Source: Paguma larvata
Lineage: Eukaryota; Chordata; Mammalia; Carnivora; Viverridae
DNA: 64,000 bases
Direction of reading: 5' to 3'
NCBI GenBank assembly: GCA_030068075.1
Contig: CM057823.1
Span: forward strand, 17,022,485-17,086,484
Numbering within the stretch: position 1 is the stretch's first letter; every line of letters begins with the position of its first letter. A program made the translations under genes and the position numbers. Positions 34,669 to 45,639 of this stretch are shown here, in pieces. A model generated the notes under the pieces. That model was not told the origin of the DNA. It ran no database searches and saw only the letters and a program-made list of their open reading frames with translations.

Positions 34669-34744
34669 ATATTTTTAGCAAAAGCTTAAAGTGTGCAAGG
34701 GATACTTATTTCAGGGAAGGAACCACTTATAAATAATAAATCTA

Positions 34745-34960
34745 GGGGTGCCTGGGTGGCTTGGTCGGTAAAGTATCCGACCTCAGATCAGGTCATGATC
34801 TTATGGCTTGTAAGTTCGAGCCCCACATCAGGCTCTGTGCTGACAGCTCAGAGCCTGGAGCCTGCTTCCGATTCTGTGTCCCTCTGTCGCTCTGCAATTC
34901 CCCCACTCATGCCTTCTCTCTCTCAAGAATAAAACACATTTAAAAAAAACTTTAAAAAAA
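34745..34960 (+). mobile_element. Can-SINE with short target-site duplication
   Basis: Head GGGGTGCCTGGGTGGCTTGG, GTTCGAGCCCCACATCAGGC, CAGAGCCTGGAGCCTGCTTC and a tail of AATAAAACACATTT. AAATCTA flanks both ends (34738-34744 and about 34966-34972). Only about 75 bases separate it from the SINE upstream. Confidence 0.95.
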
Positions 34961-35049
34961 CAAACAAATCTAAACAGAATTAAATGACTGTGCTTTAAAA
35001 TGGTGCATGTTTAACCCGACGAATAAAATAGGTGATGATATATATTATT

Positions 35050-35222
35050 TATTCCATTACCTATTGAGCGTTTATGCTGTGTACAGTACTGTTATGATCC
35101 TGATATGCTTTACTTTATGTAATCTTCACAGCAGTTTACACATGAAGTAAGTAGTGTTATTTTCTCATTTTACAAATAATTTAATAGAAGCTGGAGGTAG
35201 GTGAAATAATTACCCTTGAGTT
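35050..35222 (-). mobile_element. MIR, minus strand
   Basis: CTATTGAGCGTTTATGCTGT, 'tgatatgctttactttatgtaatcttcacagcagtt' and 'tgttattttctcattttacaaat' match the reversed MIR from its end into the core. Confidence 0.85.
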
Positions 35223-36866
35223 CTAGGAAATAAATCATAAATATCTATCATATTTCATATATAAAAGTGAAAAACATCTAGGAGAATTTAATACACAAGA
35301 ATTAGGTTGACTTATTTTCATATAATTTCCATCCAATATATAATATTTTATCTTATTACATGAATTAATATTATATTCATCATGTTCAATTATATTCAAT
35401 TTTCTAATAAGCTTACACTCTATAAAACCTAGATTATATTTATAATTACAAAATTAGCAAGCTAAACTTCCCTGATTTATTATTATTATATTATTTACTT
35501 TATCACCCAACTAAGGATGTTAAAACCAAAATAAGTCATGCTGCAGTCAGGTTACAATGGTCACAATGTTTTCTGCCCAGTTTCCTTGGCAGCGAATGTT
35601 TAGTGTGCTAAAAATCTTCCACTGCTCCTATACGTTCCCCACCCTAATTTAAGTCTCATTGAGAGCGGAAAGTTTCACCAAGTAAAGAAAATAAGTGTTT
35701 TATTCAGATGTGAATTTAAATAAAACCATAACACTCTAATGTTACTTGTGCCACTACACTTCTAGTGTAGTGTTTAACAGCAAGATAAGTCACTTTTCAA
35801 ATTATAAATGCAAATATTTCCAAGGTTATTATCACTGGGTTCTAGAATGTGGATTCCACCAATGATATACATGGATGAGGGGTGCTTTTGGTCCAAGTAT
35901 ACCATGTAATACAACAAATTGAGGATTCCTATCAGAAGAACTATCATAGTAGAAATGTTTCATTTGGAATTCAGGTCTGTGTTTTCACAGCACCATTTTC
36001 TTTTCTTTCTCTTTTTTTTTTTTTTTTTGTACATGATGATGGTCTATTGTAGGACAAATTTTAAAAGCAATTTTTCCCTGTTCAAATAATGTACTGGGTA
36101 AACAACTCACCCAAGCTTGGAGGAACTGTTACCATAGCAAATAAAAAAAAAAAAGAAAGAAAAAATACACAGAAAGAATAACTCAAACAAAACAAATATA
36201 TTTTTTAAAGTCAGAGCCAAGATTTAGAATGGAAAAATTAAGATTTTTAGTTTCTTTCCCAAATTCTGCGATTCTGCCTCCAGTTGAATAAAGAATTCTT
36301 TAAATATTAACAATACACATTTTTATAGTTGAAACCTAACATAAGTAATATCATTTAAATCCAGAATGGCAAACTGAATGAAGAACATCGGGTACAAAAA
36401 TCCAGAGATACACACAGGATTATTAAATCAATAGATTTGTGAAATTTAAATAGGTTAAATAATATTCAAAGTTATCATTCTGTTAGAAAGAAGTGAAAAA
36501 TGACAAATCCGTAGAATATGCATATGAAAAGAGGGACTTTAAGACTGGTTCTTAATCTCAGTAGTCAAAATTACTGATCTGAGTAAATTTAATTGAGTAA
36601 ATTTACTCACTGAGTAAAATAAATTGGTGTGTATCATGTCTTTTGAAGTATGATTGAGGAAAGATATTTTACATCTGAGAGAAAGAAGAGCATGCAGAGA
36701 TAAAATAATAAAATAAAAAAGATTAAATGATTAAATAAAATAAACTTAAAATACTGCTTCCCGGCTTCCTGTTCTCAGACTCAGTACCCAAGCAATGCTG
36801 CTTCTAGGCCCACGTGAAAATAGTCATTTATAATATGATGATATGATTTAAAAGTTTTTGCGTAGA
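35223..36866. other. AT-rich DNA without recognised gene
   Basis: About 1.6 kb, very AT-rich at 35.2-35.5 kb. It contains a pyrimidine and T tract at 36001-36028 and an A-rich tract at 36146-36170. No exon or repeat recognised. Confidence 0.5.
36010..36028. repeat. poly(T) run after a TTCTTTTC tract
   Basis: About 18 T preceded by a pyrimidine tract. On the minus strand this is an A-rich end after non-repetitive DNA, so a truncated minus-strand retroinsertion is possible, but no target-site duplication is visible. Confidence 0.8.
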
Positions 36867-36877
36867 AAAGTCCACAG

Positions 36878-37073
36878 AGGGGCGCCTGGCTGGCTCAGTT
36901 GGTGAAGCCTCCAACTCTTGATTTCAGCTCAGATCATGATCTCACAGTTTGAGTTTAAGCCATGCTTGACAGTGAGGAGCCTGCCTGGAATTCTTTAGCG
37001 CTCTCTCTCTTTCTCTCTCCCTGTGTCCCTCTTCTGCTCACGTGCTCTCTCAAAATAAATTAATAAACTTAAA
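36878..37073 (+). mobile_element. Can-SINE with target-site duplication
   Basis: Head GGGCGCCTGGCTGGCTCAGT, ATCATGATCTCACAGTTTGA, 'gacagtgaggagcctgcctgg' and an AAATTAATAAAC tail. Flanks AAAGTCCACAGA and AAAGTACACAGA give a duplication with one mismatch. Confidence 0.95.
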
Positions 37074-37089
37074 AAAAGTACACAGAAAT

Positions 37090-37905
37090 ATTTTCTTTAA
37101 TGTGCAGAGAACACAAGGAAATACCATTTAGAATCTCTTGGATAGAAGCACAGAGTAGGTTTTACTTTGTAGATCATTCCGAGGGACAGCATTCCTTCCA
37201 TCGCTGCTTCAATGGATAAGAAAAGTAAGAGTTTTCAAAGTAACTAGTGAGACAAGGATCTTTATTTCTTACTCTCATTATCATAGAAGATCTCATTCAT
37301 TCATTTTCTTATTATCATAGAATACTTCTAAACATGTAGGTTTCAAGATCTTATATGTGTTTCTTTAAAGCCTTTAAAACACATTAAGCATGAAAGTATA
37401 CAGGCAATTCAGTGGTGCTATCATGCACCATGAGTAAAAACTCCTCGGATTATAGACTAAAATACTTAAAGCACAGAGAAAGATGTCTCCAGGCACACAC
37501 CTTTAATCAAGTTAGCTACATTTACTTAAATCTGGAGAAATCACTTCCATACAAATCAAAACAATTTTGCAAAATGTGTATACTGTAAGTACCTATTCAA
37601 GTTTGTGATTTGGTAACTGAATTCTCCTTTTCTCTTTCCCTCCTCTTTGTATGAATAGAAGAGATTGTGTCTAATTGAAATTTGCAGTCAGAAAATAATC
37701 AGGCTGACTTAGTTAATAACGGATATTTCTTTGAAGCGTTGTTGAGAACTAAATATTAAATTTCTTTGGTAAATATGAAATCTGCTTTATTAATGGTACA
37801 ACTCTTTTTAAACTAAATGTATAAGTAAGAAAAATCACAGATCTTAAGACCTCTTTCTCAGTGTAAGCCCATCTTTAAGTAAATACATTTTTTAAATTTA
37901 TTGTT
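37090..37905. other. DNA without recognised gene
   Basis: About 0.8 kb with no recognised repeat or exon. TTATCATAGAA occurs twice 43 bases apart near 37280-37325. Confidence 0.45.
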
Positions 37906-37916
37906 GTTAATATCTT

Positions 37917-37976
37917 TTTCAAGTTTATTTATTTATTTTGAGAGAGAGAGAGAGCGCACACGCAAGTGGATGTCCA

Positions 37977-38016
<40 letters not shown>

Positions 38017-38158
38017 AGAGAGAGAGGGAGAAAGAGAATCCCAAGCAGGTTCTGTGCTGTTAGTGTGGAGACCAACGCAGGGCTCGAACTAATGAACTGC
38101 AAGATCATGATCTGAGCCAATCTCGGACACTTAACTGAGTGAGCCACCCAGGTACCCC
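37917..38158 (-). mobile_element. Can-SINE, minus strand, with long (GA)n and target-site duplication
   Basis: AAGTTTATTTATTTATTTTG, two GA tracts (the larger at about 37979-38013), GAATCCCAAGCAGGTTCTGT, CAAGATCATGATCTGAGCC and GAGCCACCCAGGTACCCC. TTAATATCTTT occurs on both sides, near 37908 and 38163. Confidence 0.95.
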
Positions 38159-38174
38159 TGTCCTTAATATCTTT

Positions 38175-39100
38175 GTATATCTTTTTTAAAATCATGAACA
38201 TAAAGTTGGAACAGATCAGTTATAAAGAGGGATATGGTTTTCTTTCTAGGCAATTTAGTGGATTAGCAAAAGATGTATTTTAAAGAAGAAAAGTTAAGAG
38301 TCTGACTTTCTAAAGTAGCCATCATGCACTCAAAAGAATGAAATCAATTCAGAGTAGGAGTCATTAGAAAAAATAAATATTAATTGTGTCTGTTACTATT
38401 AGAATCTAGAGTACTATTCTTGTGTGACAACTACACTCTGGTACAAAAGTAGAGACCACTATTTAATGTATATTGAACATAATGGTGATAATCAGAAAGA
38501 CAACAATAAGCATTCTAATCTAATGGATATAAAGATCTGACATAACTTTTACATATAACCTATGTTAGGATCGAGAATACTCTGTTTCCCTAATTATAGA
38601 GATGGACAATGTGGCTGACAATTAGTTGTTCCCCATTTCCTCCCTCTCTTTTCCCATTTAATAGCTGTACAGTTTGAGGTCTGAAGGACTAAAGCATTTG
38701 GCGTGTGGGATTGCCTGACATGACATACTGGTTCTGAGATGGGTAAGATCTTAGAGGATTTTAGGACACAAGGGAACTATCTGCCAACACTTTGCTACAG
38801 TGTGAAGACAAATTCAAATACAAAATAGGGCAAGATGAAAGGGACAGAACTAAGATTCTGAATGACAACATAAAACCAAAATACCTTTCCTTGGACTTTT
38901 CAGTTACCTGTTCCATTATGCCTAATTTATACTTAAAACTAGTTTTAGCTGAGTTTCTGGCCTATTTGCACTGAAAGTTTCCTATGCTGTACTGGTCATT
39001 AAAATGCATTTATTTAGTGGCACTTACACCAACTAATTAGTAAGTTCTAAAGGCAGTTGCTAACATGACTCAAATCGCCTGCATTTCTAATTTTTTAAAT
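38175..39100. other. DNA without recognised gene
   Basis: About 0.9 kb of mixed composition. The 60-codon frame at 38792 has no family features. Confidence 0.45.
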
Positions 39101-39109
39101 TTATACAAT

Positions 39110-39350
39110 TCAATAATAACCTTTCATTTTTGCTTAGGCCAATTTGAGTTGAATTTACTCCATTCCTCATTCTTTTATTCGTTTCCTTTAAATCTTTATT
39201 ATCATCTGAATTTACTGCAATAATCTTTGCATTAATTGTCTAGTCCCATTAGACTGTAAGCTGTGAGAGCAGGGACTCTATGAAACATTGCTATGTTGCC
39301 AGCAAGGAGACGCTCAATACATATCTGTGGAATGAATGAATTAGTGAAAT
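39110..39350 (+). mobile_element. L2 3' tail
   Basis: ATTAGACTGTAAGCTGTGAG and AGCAGGGACTCTATG, then 'cgctcaatacatatctgtggaatgaatgaa', are close to the L2 3' end. Confidence 0.82.
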
Positions 39351-39423
39351 AAATAAAAGCTTTAGAAATTGTGCCAGGCAAGATGAATTATAGAAATTGT
39401 ATAGGACTTTAAAAAGAAAGCAG

Positions 39424-39640
39424 GGGCACCTGGGTGGCTCAGTTGTTTAAGCAGCCGACTTCAGCTCAGGTCGTGATCTCACGGTCTGTGAGTTCGAGCC
39501 CTGCGTAGGGCTCTGTGGTGACAGCTCAGAGCCTGGAGCCTGTTTCGGATTCTGTATCTCCCTCTCTCTCTCTGCCCTTCCCCTGCTCACTCTATGTCTC
39601 TATGTCTCTCAAAAATAAATAAACATTAAGAAAAAATTAA
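39424..39640 (+). mobile_element. Can-SINE
   Basis: Head GGGGCACCTGGGTGGCTCAG, GTTCGAGCCCTGCGTAGGGC, CAGAGCCTGGAGCCTGTTTC and AAATAAATAAACATT tail. AAAGCAG flanks both ends (39417-39423 and about 39645-39651). Confidence 0.96.
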
Positions 39641-39651
39641 AAACAAAGCAG

Positions 39652-39705
39652 AGGAAAGGAGGGGAAGGGCAGAGAGGGGAGGGGACCAGAGAAGAAGAGA
39701 TGAGA
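39652..39705 (+). repeat. Purine-rich tract with GGGG runs
   Basis: GAGGAAAGGAGGGGAAGGGC and GAGAGGGGAGGGGACC lie directly after the SINE tail. Several G runs of 3-4 within 40 bases could form a G-quadruplex on the plus strand. Confidence 0.75.
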
Positions 39706-40940
39706 AAATTAATATTCTAATGGGACGGTCATTTAGCTGAGCCTCGAATAAGTTAAATTTCAATAGGGCGATGAGGGTTTAGGCCTAGTGTAAAGCTATT
39801 TTATGTCGAATAATAAAAAAAAAACACATAGAATAATTAAAGTATATTTTACATTTAAGGAAAACGACACCCTGGGGTGACGTCTGTAAGAAAGAAGTCT
39901 GAAATTGTAAGGCATGTATTGTTATTTCTTGTAATAGTTGCATCTGTCAGCAATTGGCCTGTCTTCATTGTATGGAAACCCTCAGTTATGTGATTGGGCA
40001 GTTTTCCATTCCACACAAGCTCTGATCAATCTTGGAGGCAAATTCTGGGCTACTTTCACGTGCATCTATCTGGTAATGGATTGTGTCCTTCACCTTGTCC
40101 TTGGACTGCTTCCTCTCATGCCCTTCTTTACTCTATCATCTAATTTTAAGGAGGCTCAACTAGGTCATCTTTTCTTAAAATTCTGGGCTTAGGATTTTCT
40201 CCATTACTAAATAATGTGCTTCAAGGGATCCGCAATCATCATTCCTGCCCCGCATCTCCAAACTTCGATGCTGAAGAATACATTTACATGAGGATGCACA
40301 TACTTTTTACAAGAAGGTCTCTTACCTTCAGTTGGTTTTTATTAACAACAGACTAACAAAAAATAAGGAGACTTGCTCTCTATCGTTTATAAGAGACCTG
40401 TTGCAAAAGCATTCAAGAAACGTTTTCGTACATGCATACGCTATGTACACTATTGGCATTTCTTCGCTTCTCAAGGCCTTCTCTCCTTACCATTCACCTT
40501 TAACGTGATTCCAGATATGATGCTGCGCTCCCTTCTTCCGCCCCTGCTCTCTCATCACAGAGGATCACGGAGCCACATCCCTAGTTAACGGAGCCCTGGA
40601 ATGGGTGCACCGTTTCTGTGATTTCCTTCTTCCCATGATCCGAAGTGACAAAGAGGACTCATTCTCTGAATTCTCTCTTTTTCTTTCTCATGCCCTAAGT
40701 GACAGCTACATCTGGATGGACAGGCCCAAAGTGAACAACCTTTACCAGCTCTACTGGGGCTATCAGTTGTCCCAATATTTGTGTTGGTCAGGCACCAGAA
40801 GGCATGTATAAGACTGGACTGCCCTGCGAAGAAAGGGGCAGCTCTAAAATTCTAGTTTAGTCTTCAAAATAGAAATAGATGAGGCATATTTTATCTACTG
40901 TTTTCATTCAAGATGGCCTAACATAAAGTATCTCTTAATT
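39706..40940. other. Mixed-composition DNA without supported gene
   Basis: About 1.2 kb with a balanced composition and three plus-strand open frames of 68-84 codons (39938-40192, 40373-40588, 40605-40811). They begin at non-ATG codons or lie in different frames, and none resembles a known protein. I could not place this in a repeat family. It could be an old, decayed retro-sequence or unique DNA. Confidence 0.4.
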
Positions 40941-40943
40941 AAT

Positions 40944-41214
40944 TTTTAATGTTCATTTATTTTTGAGGGATGCAGAGGGAGAGGGAGAGGGAGAGGCAGA
41001 GGGAGAGGGAGAGGGAGAGGAGAGGGAGACGGAGAGGGAGACGGAGAGGGAGACGGAGAGGGGCAGAAAGAGAGGAAGACAGAGGATTCAAAGCAGGCTC
41101 CAGGCTCTGCACTGACAGCAGAGAGCCCGACGTGGGGCTCAAACTCACGAACCATGAGATCATGACCTGAGCAAAAGTCAGACGCTTACACTACTGAGAT
41201 ACCCAGGAGCTCCC
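40944..41214 (-). mobile_element. Can-SINE, minus strand, with expanded GGGAGA repeat
   Basis: 'taatgttcatttatttttgaggg', a long purine repeat, then GCAGGCTCCAGGCTCTGCAC, GGGGCTCAAACTCACGAACC and GAGATCATGACCTGAGC. The head is decayed. Flanking words ATAAAGTAT and GTAAAGTAT may be the target-site duplication. Open frames over it are repeat translation. Confidence 0.93.
40975..41062. repeat. (GGGAGA)n / (GGGAGACGGAGA)n repeat
   Basis: A hexamer repeat with a change to a 12-mer unit containing GACG in its second half. It arose from the CT-rich part of the SINE. Confidence 0.93.
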
Positions 41215-41229
41215 ATAAGTAAAGTATAT

Positions 41230-41590
41230 TTTTGAGATCAGCCCACGTCAATACTCTGTACTGAATTTTGGAGTCCAGGTTCTAGTTAATATGACTGACG
41301 TTTGTCCTTAATTGTATCTTGGGGACTTCAGAAAGAAAAAGAGATAGTTGAGGCCAATGGCTTAATTGAATTATACTGGAAAATACATTACTTTGAAATC
41401 ACCATCATGTATTTCTAATATGAGAAACAGAAGGTCTCTAAGCCTGCAGGATTATCCCACTTAGAACTGCAAAGTCCCCCTTCATACCAGTGTCATTCCT
41501 GATCCCTTTAAGCTACTTTACATTTTTTTCCCATAACAGATATTATATTCTAACATGCTACATTATGTAGATATGTGCATATAGAATATT
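41230..41590. other. DNA without recognised gene
   Basis: No repeat or exon recognised. Confidence 0.45.
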
Positions 41591-41775
41591 ATGTGTTGTA
41601 TAATATCTATTGCTTAGTTTCTATTCATTTCTCATCCCATTCAGCCTAAATTCTATGAAGGGAAATGTCTTTGAATCATTTACAGGTTTATTCCACAAGT
41701 CTGGAATAATGCCTGGCCCATTACACGTGTCAAGCATCTGTAGAAAGAATTACTGAACAATAGTTTTTGAGCTAC
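41590..41775 (+). mobile_element. Probable L2 3' tail
   Basis: 'cagcctaaattctatgaaggga', 'aagtctggaataatgcctggcc' and 'aagcatctgtagaaagaattactgaac' follow the L2 end in order, with strong divergence. Confidence 0.6.
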
Positions 41776-43425
41776 GTTTTTACAGTTGCAGAATAAGGTT
41801 GCGTTAACAAAATCTGCATTTATAAACCTTAATATTACGCTGGGTTTCACAATGAGTTTTAAAGTTTCAATGTTTTACGTACATTGTTTATTCAAAAAAC
41901 ATTTGTGAACTTATTTATTTCCTATAAATTTTTTTGTTTCACTTCACTTATACTAACTTATTGACTCGTTCTTTTTTTTTATCTTTCTTGGGATGGATTC
42001 AGTATAATAGAATTCAAACTATTCAAACGGATTTAAAAAAAACAATGCTAGTTTGCCGGTTGTTTGTGGCTATGGTTTTGTTGATCTCTGCTGAGTATTG
42101 ATTTTCACATTAAACTACAATTTCTATTTGTTGTTACTGAAAATGTTAGCAAACAAATTGACCTGAAGAGACATAAACCCAAAAGAACAATTAAGTAGCT
42201 CAATTACTAATTGGCTTTTTTAAGTATCAGCTGCTTTTTTCATAAAACACTAAGGCTTACTTGTCTCCACAAGCTGGAAGTGTAAGAAACAGTAATTTAT
42301 AATTGCCTATGATAGTCTTCTTTTCATAAGCCCGTAACAACAATTTTTATGCCCTTGGTTCCTGTAAGCAAGGCTCTTGATAAGCCTTTATTTATGAGTA
42401 ACCAATATGACCATTCAGAAAAATATATATATAAAGATAATTTGGTATGGAATGACATTCATATAAATTTCTGTATCTGCTCAATGATCTGTATTGGTAA
42501 AGTTCACCTTTAATAAAGTTCTGCCTACTGCCCTCATTGCTCCTAACTGGGGTGAATGCCTTACAAATAAAACTGCAGACGCAAGGCCCTGTCATCAAAA
42601 CAGTTAAACAGGTACTTTACAATGCATAGAATATGGAAAAGAGAGAAATGAGGAAATGAAAAATATATTTGAGGCAACTTCAGGATAACTCCACGATAGT
42701 ACATTAAGACCAGGCTCAAGAAAAAGGCAAATTTGAAAGGAAATTATCACATAAATTCTAAGATATTTTATCAAAAACAGCTGAGCTTTCACCTAACTAC
42801 TCATGAGGGAGTTTCTCATAGTCAGCCTCAGTGAAGGCCAGCAACCACTAAGAGAGACATGAAGGATGGACTACGTTGTGACAGGCATATGGGACTCTAT
42901 TAGAAATTATTTCAGTGGAAAAACACACTTTTAGAGTCCCTCTGGGCATGCTTACTCCTTTCTCTTCCTACAATATCTTACCTATGCCTGTATTCCAGAA
43001 TTTTTCAAACTGTTGTAACTGTATGCTTACATTTCTACCTCCTGTGCTAGACTAAAAGCTTCTCAAGGTAAAGGTCTTATGTCCTATTCATTTTCTTTAC
43101 TTTCAGTGCATATTTCTTTGTCTACATATACTAGGTTATCATTAATAGTATGGAAAAAAATTTGCTTTCTACTAAAAAATAACTATTGACTCAAATGGGT
43201 AAAGACATAACTAACACATTTTGTCAAACATTCAGGGGATACATTTGGAATTGTTCTGATGTTAATAATATTTCATAAAAATCTCATGAGTTGTGAAAAG
43301 CCAAGAATAAATAGTATCACACTGATAAGTGTAATGCTCCAACATTAAAATGACATTAAAATGTCATTATTAAAATTTTGTCAAAATTGCAGAATATTTA
43401 CTTTATTTGATTGAGATATTATTAG
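41776..43425. other. AT-rich DNA without recognised gene
   Basis: About 1.65 kb. Positions 43045-43130 ('gtgctagactaaaagcttctcaaggtaaaggtc') may be another decayed L2 tail. No coding potential seen. The two minus-strand frames at 42392-42792 are chance. Confidence 0.45.
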
Positions 43426-43436
43426 AATTACTTCTA

Positions 43437-43640
43437 GGGGCACCTGGGTGGCTCAGTCAGTTAAGCATCCGACTTAAGCTCAGGTCATGATCTCGCGGTT
43501 TATGAGTTTAAGCCCCGCATCGGGCTCTGTGATGACAGCTCAGAGCCTGGATCCTACTTCAGATTCTGTGTCTTCCTCTCTCTGCCCCTTCTTTGCTCAC
43601 ACTCTGTCTCTCTCTCAAAAATAATTAAACATTAAAAAAA
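43437..43640 (+). mobile_element. Can-SINE with perfect 10-bp target-site duplication
   Basis: Head GGGGCACCTGGGTGGCTCAG through CAGAGCCTGGATCCTACTTC to an AATTAAACATT tail. AATTACTTCT is repeated exactly just before the head (43426-43435) and after the tail (43641-43650). Confidence 0.97.
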
Positions 43641-43650
43641 AATTACTTCT

Positions 43651-45402
43651 GGAAACATTCACATGCCCCAACCCCATCTAAGTCTTTCTCTCCTCCTGTG
43701 CTTATTTCACCACCCAATTCATTGTGCCATCTGGCTTTTCAGCTATCGCTTTTTCTAGACAAGTGCCATCATCTTTCTGGGCCACCGCCAAGGCTGCATG
43801 GCTTTCCGAAGTAGGCATATGGATGGAACCAGTACTGACTAACATCCCTTCTTCCTCTCCACTTACACTCCAGGGTTCATAGAATATAAACCTCAGAGCA
43901 GTCAGTACTCTTGCATTATAAATCTTATACCGATTGTTGTTTGTTACATAAAAAGATGGCAGAATAACTTGCCAGAATAACCTCAGTTTGAGTATAGGGT
44001 GATACAACAGAGAGAATGAAGACGTCTTTCAATTCCATGACAATACTACTCACTGGCCCCATCGCAAAGAATTGTCCATTAAAATGTAATCAGAACCCAA
44101 AAATAAATGTCATTTTTAAATAAACCTTAAATTTTTTAACAAATGGGTATAGGTTTGATTTTATTATTATTTTATGAAAATATGTGCCCATATTTTTATG
44201 ATTTATCAAATGAGTGGTAACTATAAGATGAAATCCACAATTTAGTAAGCAACTACAATTTAAACTCTCTATATTAATAGCTTTATATGTGTTAAATATA
44301 GCTTAAATATGCTGAAAATGCTTAAATGTGTCAATTCTCCTATTAACTCTGGGAGAGATGTACATATATATTTATTATGTCAATGTCTAATACCCTTTTT
44401 GATCTTTTCACACCATATTTTTATATATTGTTTTAGATTCTTCACTCTATTATAATACAGGTACTCTGAATTGAATTGTTTTTAAACATATTGAATACTG
44501 AGGTGACTTTCTACATGGGGAGTAAGAAGAAACTACTAGGAATGGCTACGATGGTAACAGAATTTCATGAGCCAATTATATGCTCCATTTGAAGATTTTT
44601 AAACAAACTTAAATCTAGTAACTTTTAAAATATCTTCCTATGATAGTTTATTATAGCTATATTTTTACTTTACAGAACTGATAAATTACAATAATAAAGT
44701 ACTTCTCTCCCTGTGCACATATTCAGATATGCTAGCTGTCCAGAAACATAGTCATTCACTTGGCTTAAAAAGTTTATGTGCAGAATACACGTCAAAGTCT
44801 TATCATGAATTCTTTCAGTTGGTGCTTAACAGGAATTCCGAGGGTGCTTAATCTCAGGAATTCTTTGGCAATCCTCAAACTTCTCTCTACACTTGGGATT
44901 GCAGATACTCTTCAATTCAAATGTTAATGCTAAAATTTTTGTTTCAGCAAAGTCACCTTCTTGTCTGATCAATCTACAACTTCATCATTTTGCCCTCTCC
45001 TCCAATAATTTCCTAACATAGGACAATCACCCCTAAGGACAGAGCCACAGACCAATATTCTCGAGTAGTGTCCAATGAGAAGTTTAATCATTCCTGAGAA
45101 ATCTAGGACACCAAAGTGTGAAATTTCATATTAAAAATTCAGTGCCTTAAATATTATGCAAGGCGGCAGGTGTTAGGGTCTGTGTTATACACTAAAATAT
45201 AGGTGCAGAATGAAAAAAAATATTTCAAATAACTAACCTCGATATTAAATAATTTATCTCTCATTTCTTTACTTTCTCAGAAAATTTCTATAATTTAAAT
45301 ACAATTAATATTTAAATTAAAGTGCACCTTTAATTTAAGGAATATTATTTAACTGTTACAATGCAATATTTATATATAAAGGCAACCAAAATGCTTTTGA
45401 AG
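43651..45402. other. Mostly AT-rich DNA, one open frame of note
   Basis: No repeats recognised. The 43690-44040 part is more complex and carries a 101-codon open frame on the minus strand, treated separately. The rest is AT-rich. Confidence 0.45.
43702..44007 (-). other. Minus-strand open frame of unknown meaning (101 codons)
   Basis: The translation has a plausible mixed composition (EPWSVSGEEEGMLVSTG, AEKPDGTMNWVVK) and ends in a TAA. It begins at a TTG, not at an ATG. I do not recognise a family, and no splice sites or promoter support it. It could be a piece of an old processed pseudogene or chance. Confidence 0.2.
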
Positions 45403-45415
45403 AAAAGTAAATGAT

Positions 45416-45623
45416 GGGGTGCCTGGGTGGCTCAGTCAGTTGAGCGGCCGACTTCGGCTCAGGTCATGATCTCACGGTCTGTGAGTTCGAGCCCTGCATC
45501 GGGCTCTGTGCTGCCGGCTCAGAGCCTGGAGCCTGCTTCAGATTCTGTAAGTCCCTCTCTCTGTGCCCTTCTCCTGCTCATACTCTGTCTCTATGTCTCT
45601 CAAAAATAAATAAATTAAAAAAA
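45416..45623 (+). mobile_element. Young Can-SINE with perfect 13-bp target-site duplication
   Basis: Full head GGGGTGCCTGGGTGGCTCAG, GTTCGAGCCCTGCATCGGGC, CAGAGCCTGGAGCCTGCTTC and AAATAAATAAATT tail. AAAAGTAAATGAT is repeated exactly at 45403-45415 and 45624-45636. Confidence 0.98.
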
Positions 45624-45639
45624 AAAAGTAAATGATGAT

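Noticed and set aside
39938..40811. A multi-exon gene from three successive plus-strand frames
   Set aside because: Two of the frames begin at non-ATG codons, they are in different reading frames, no splice signals stand out and no protein family is recognised.
40975..41062. CRISPR-like or other spaced repeat array
   Set aside because: It is a pure hexamer microsatellite inside a SINE without spacers, in a vertebrate genome.
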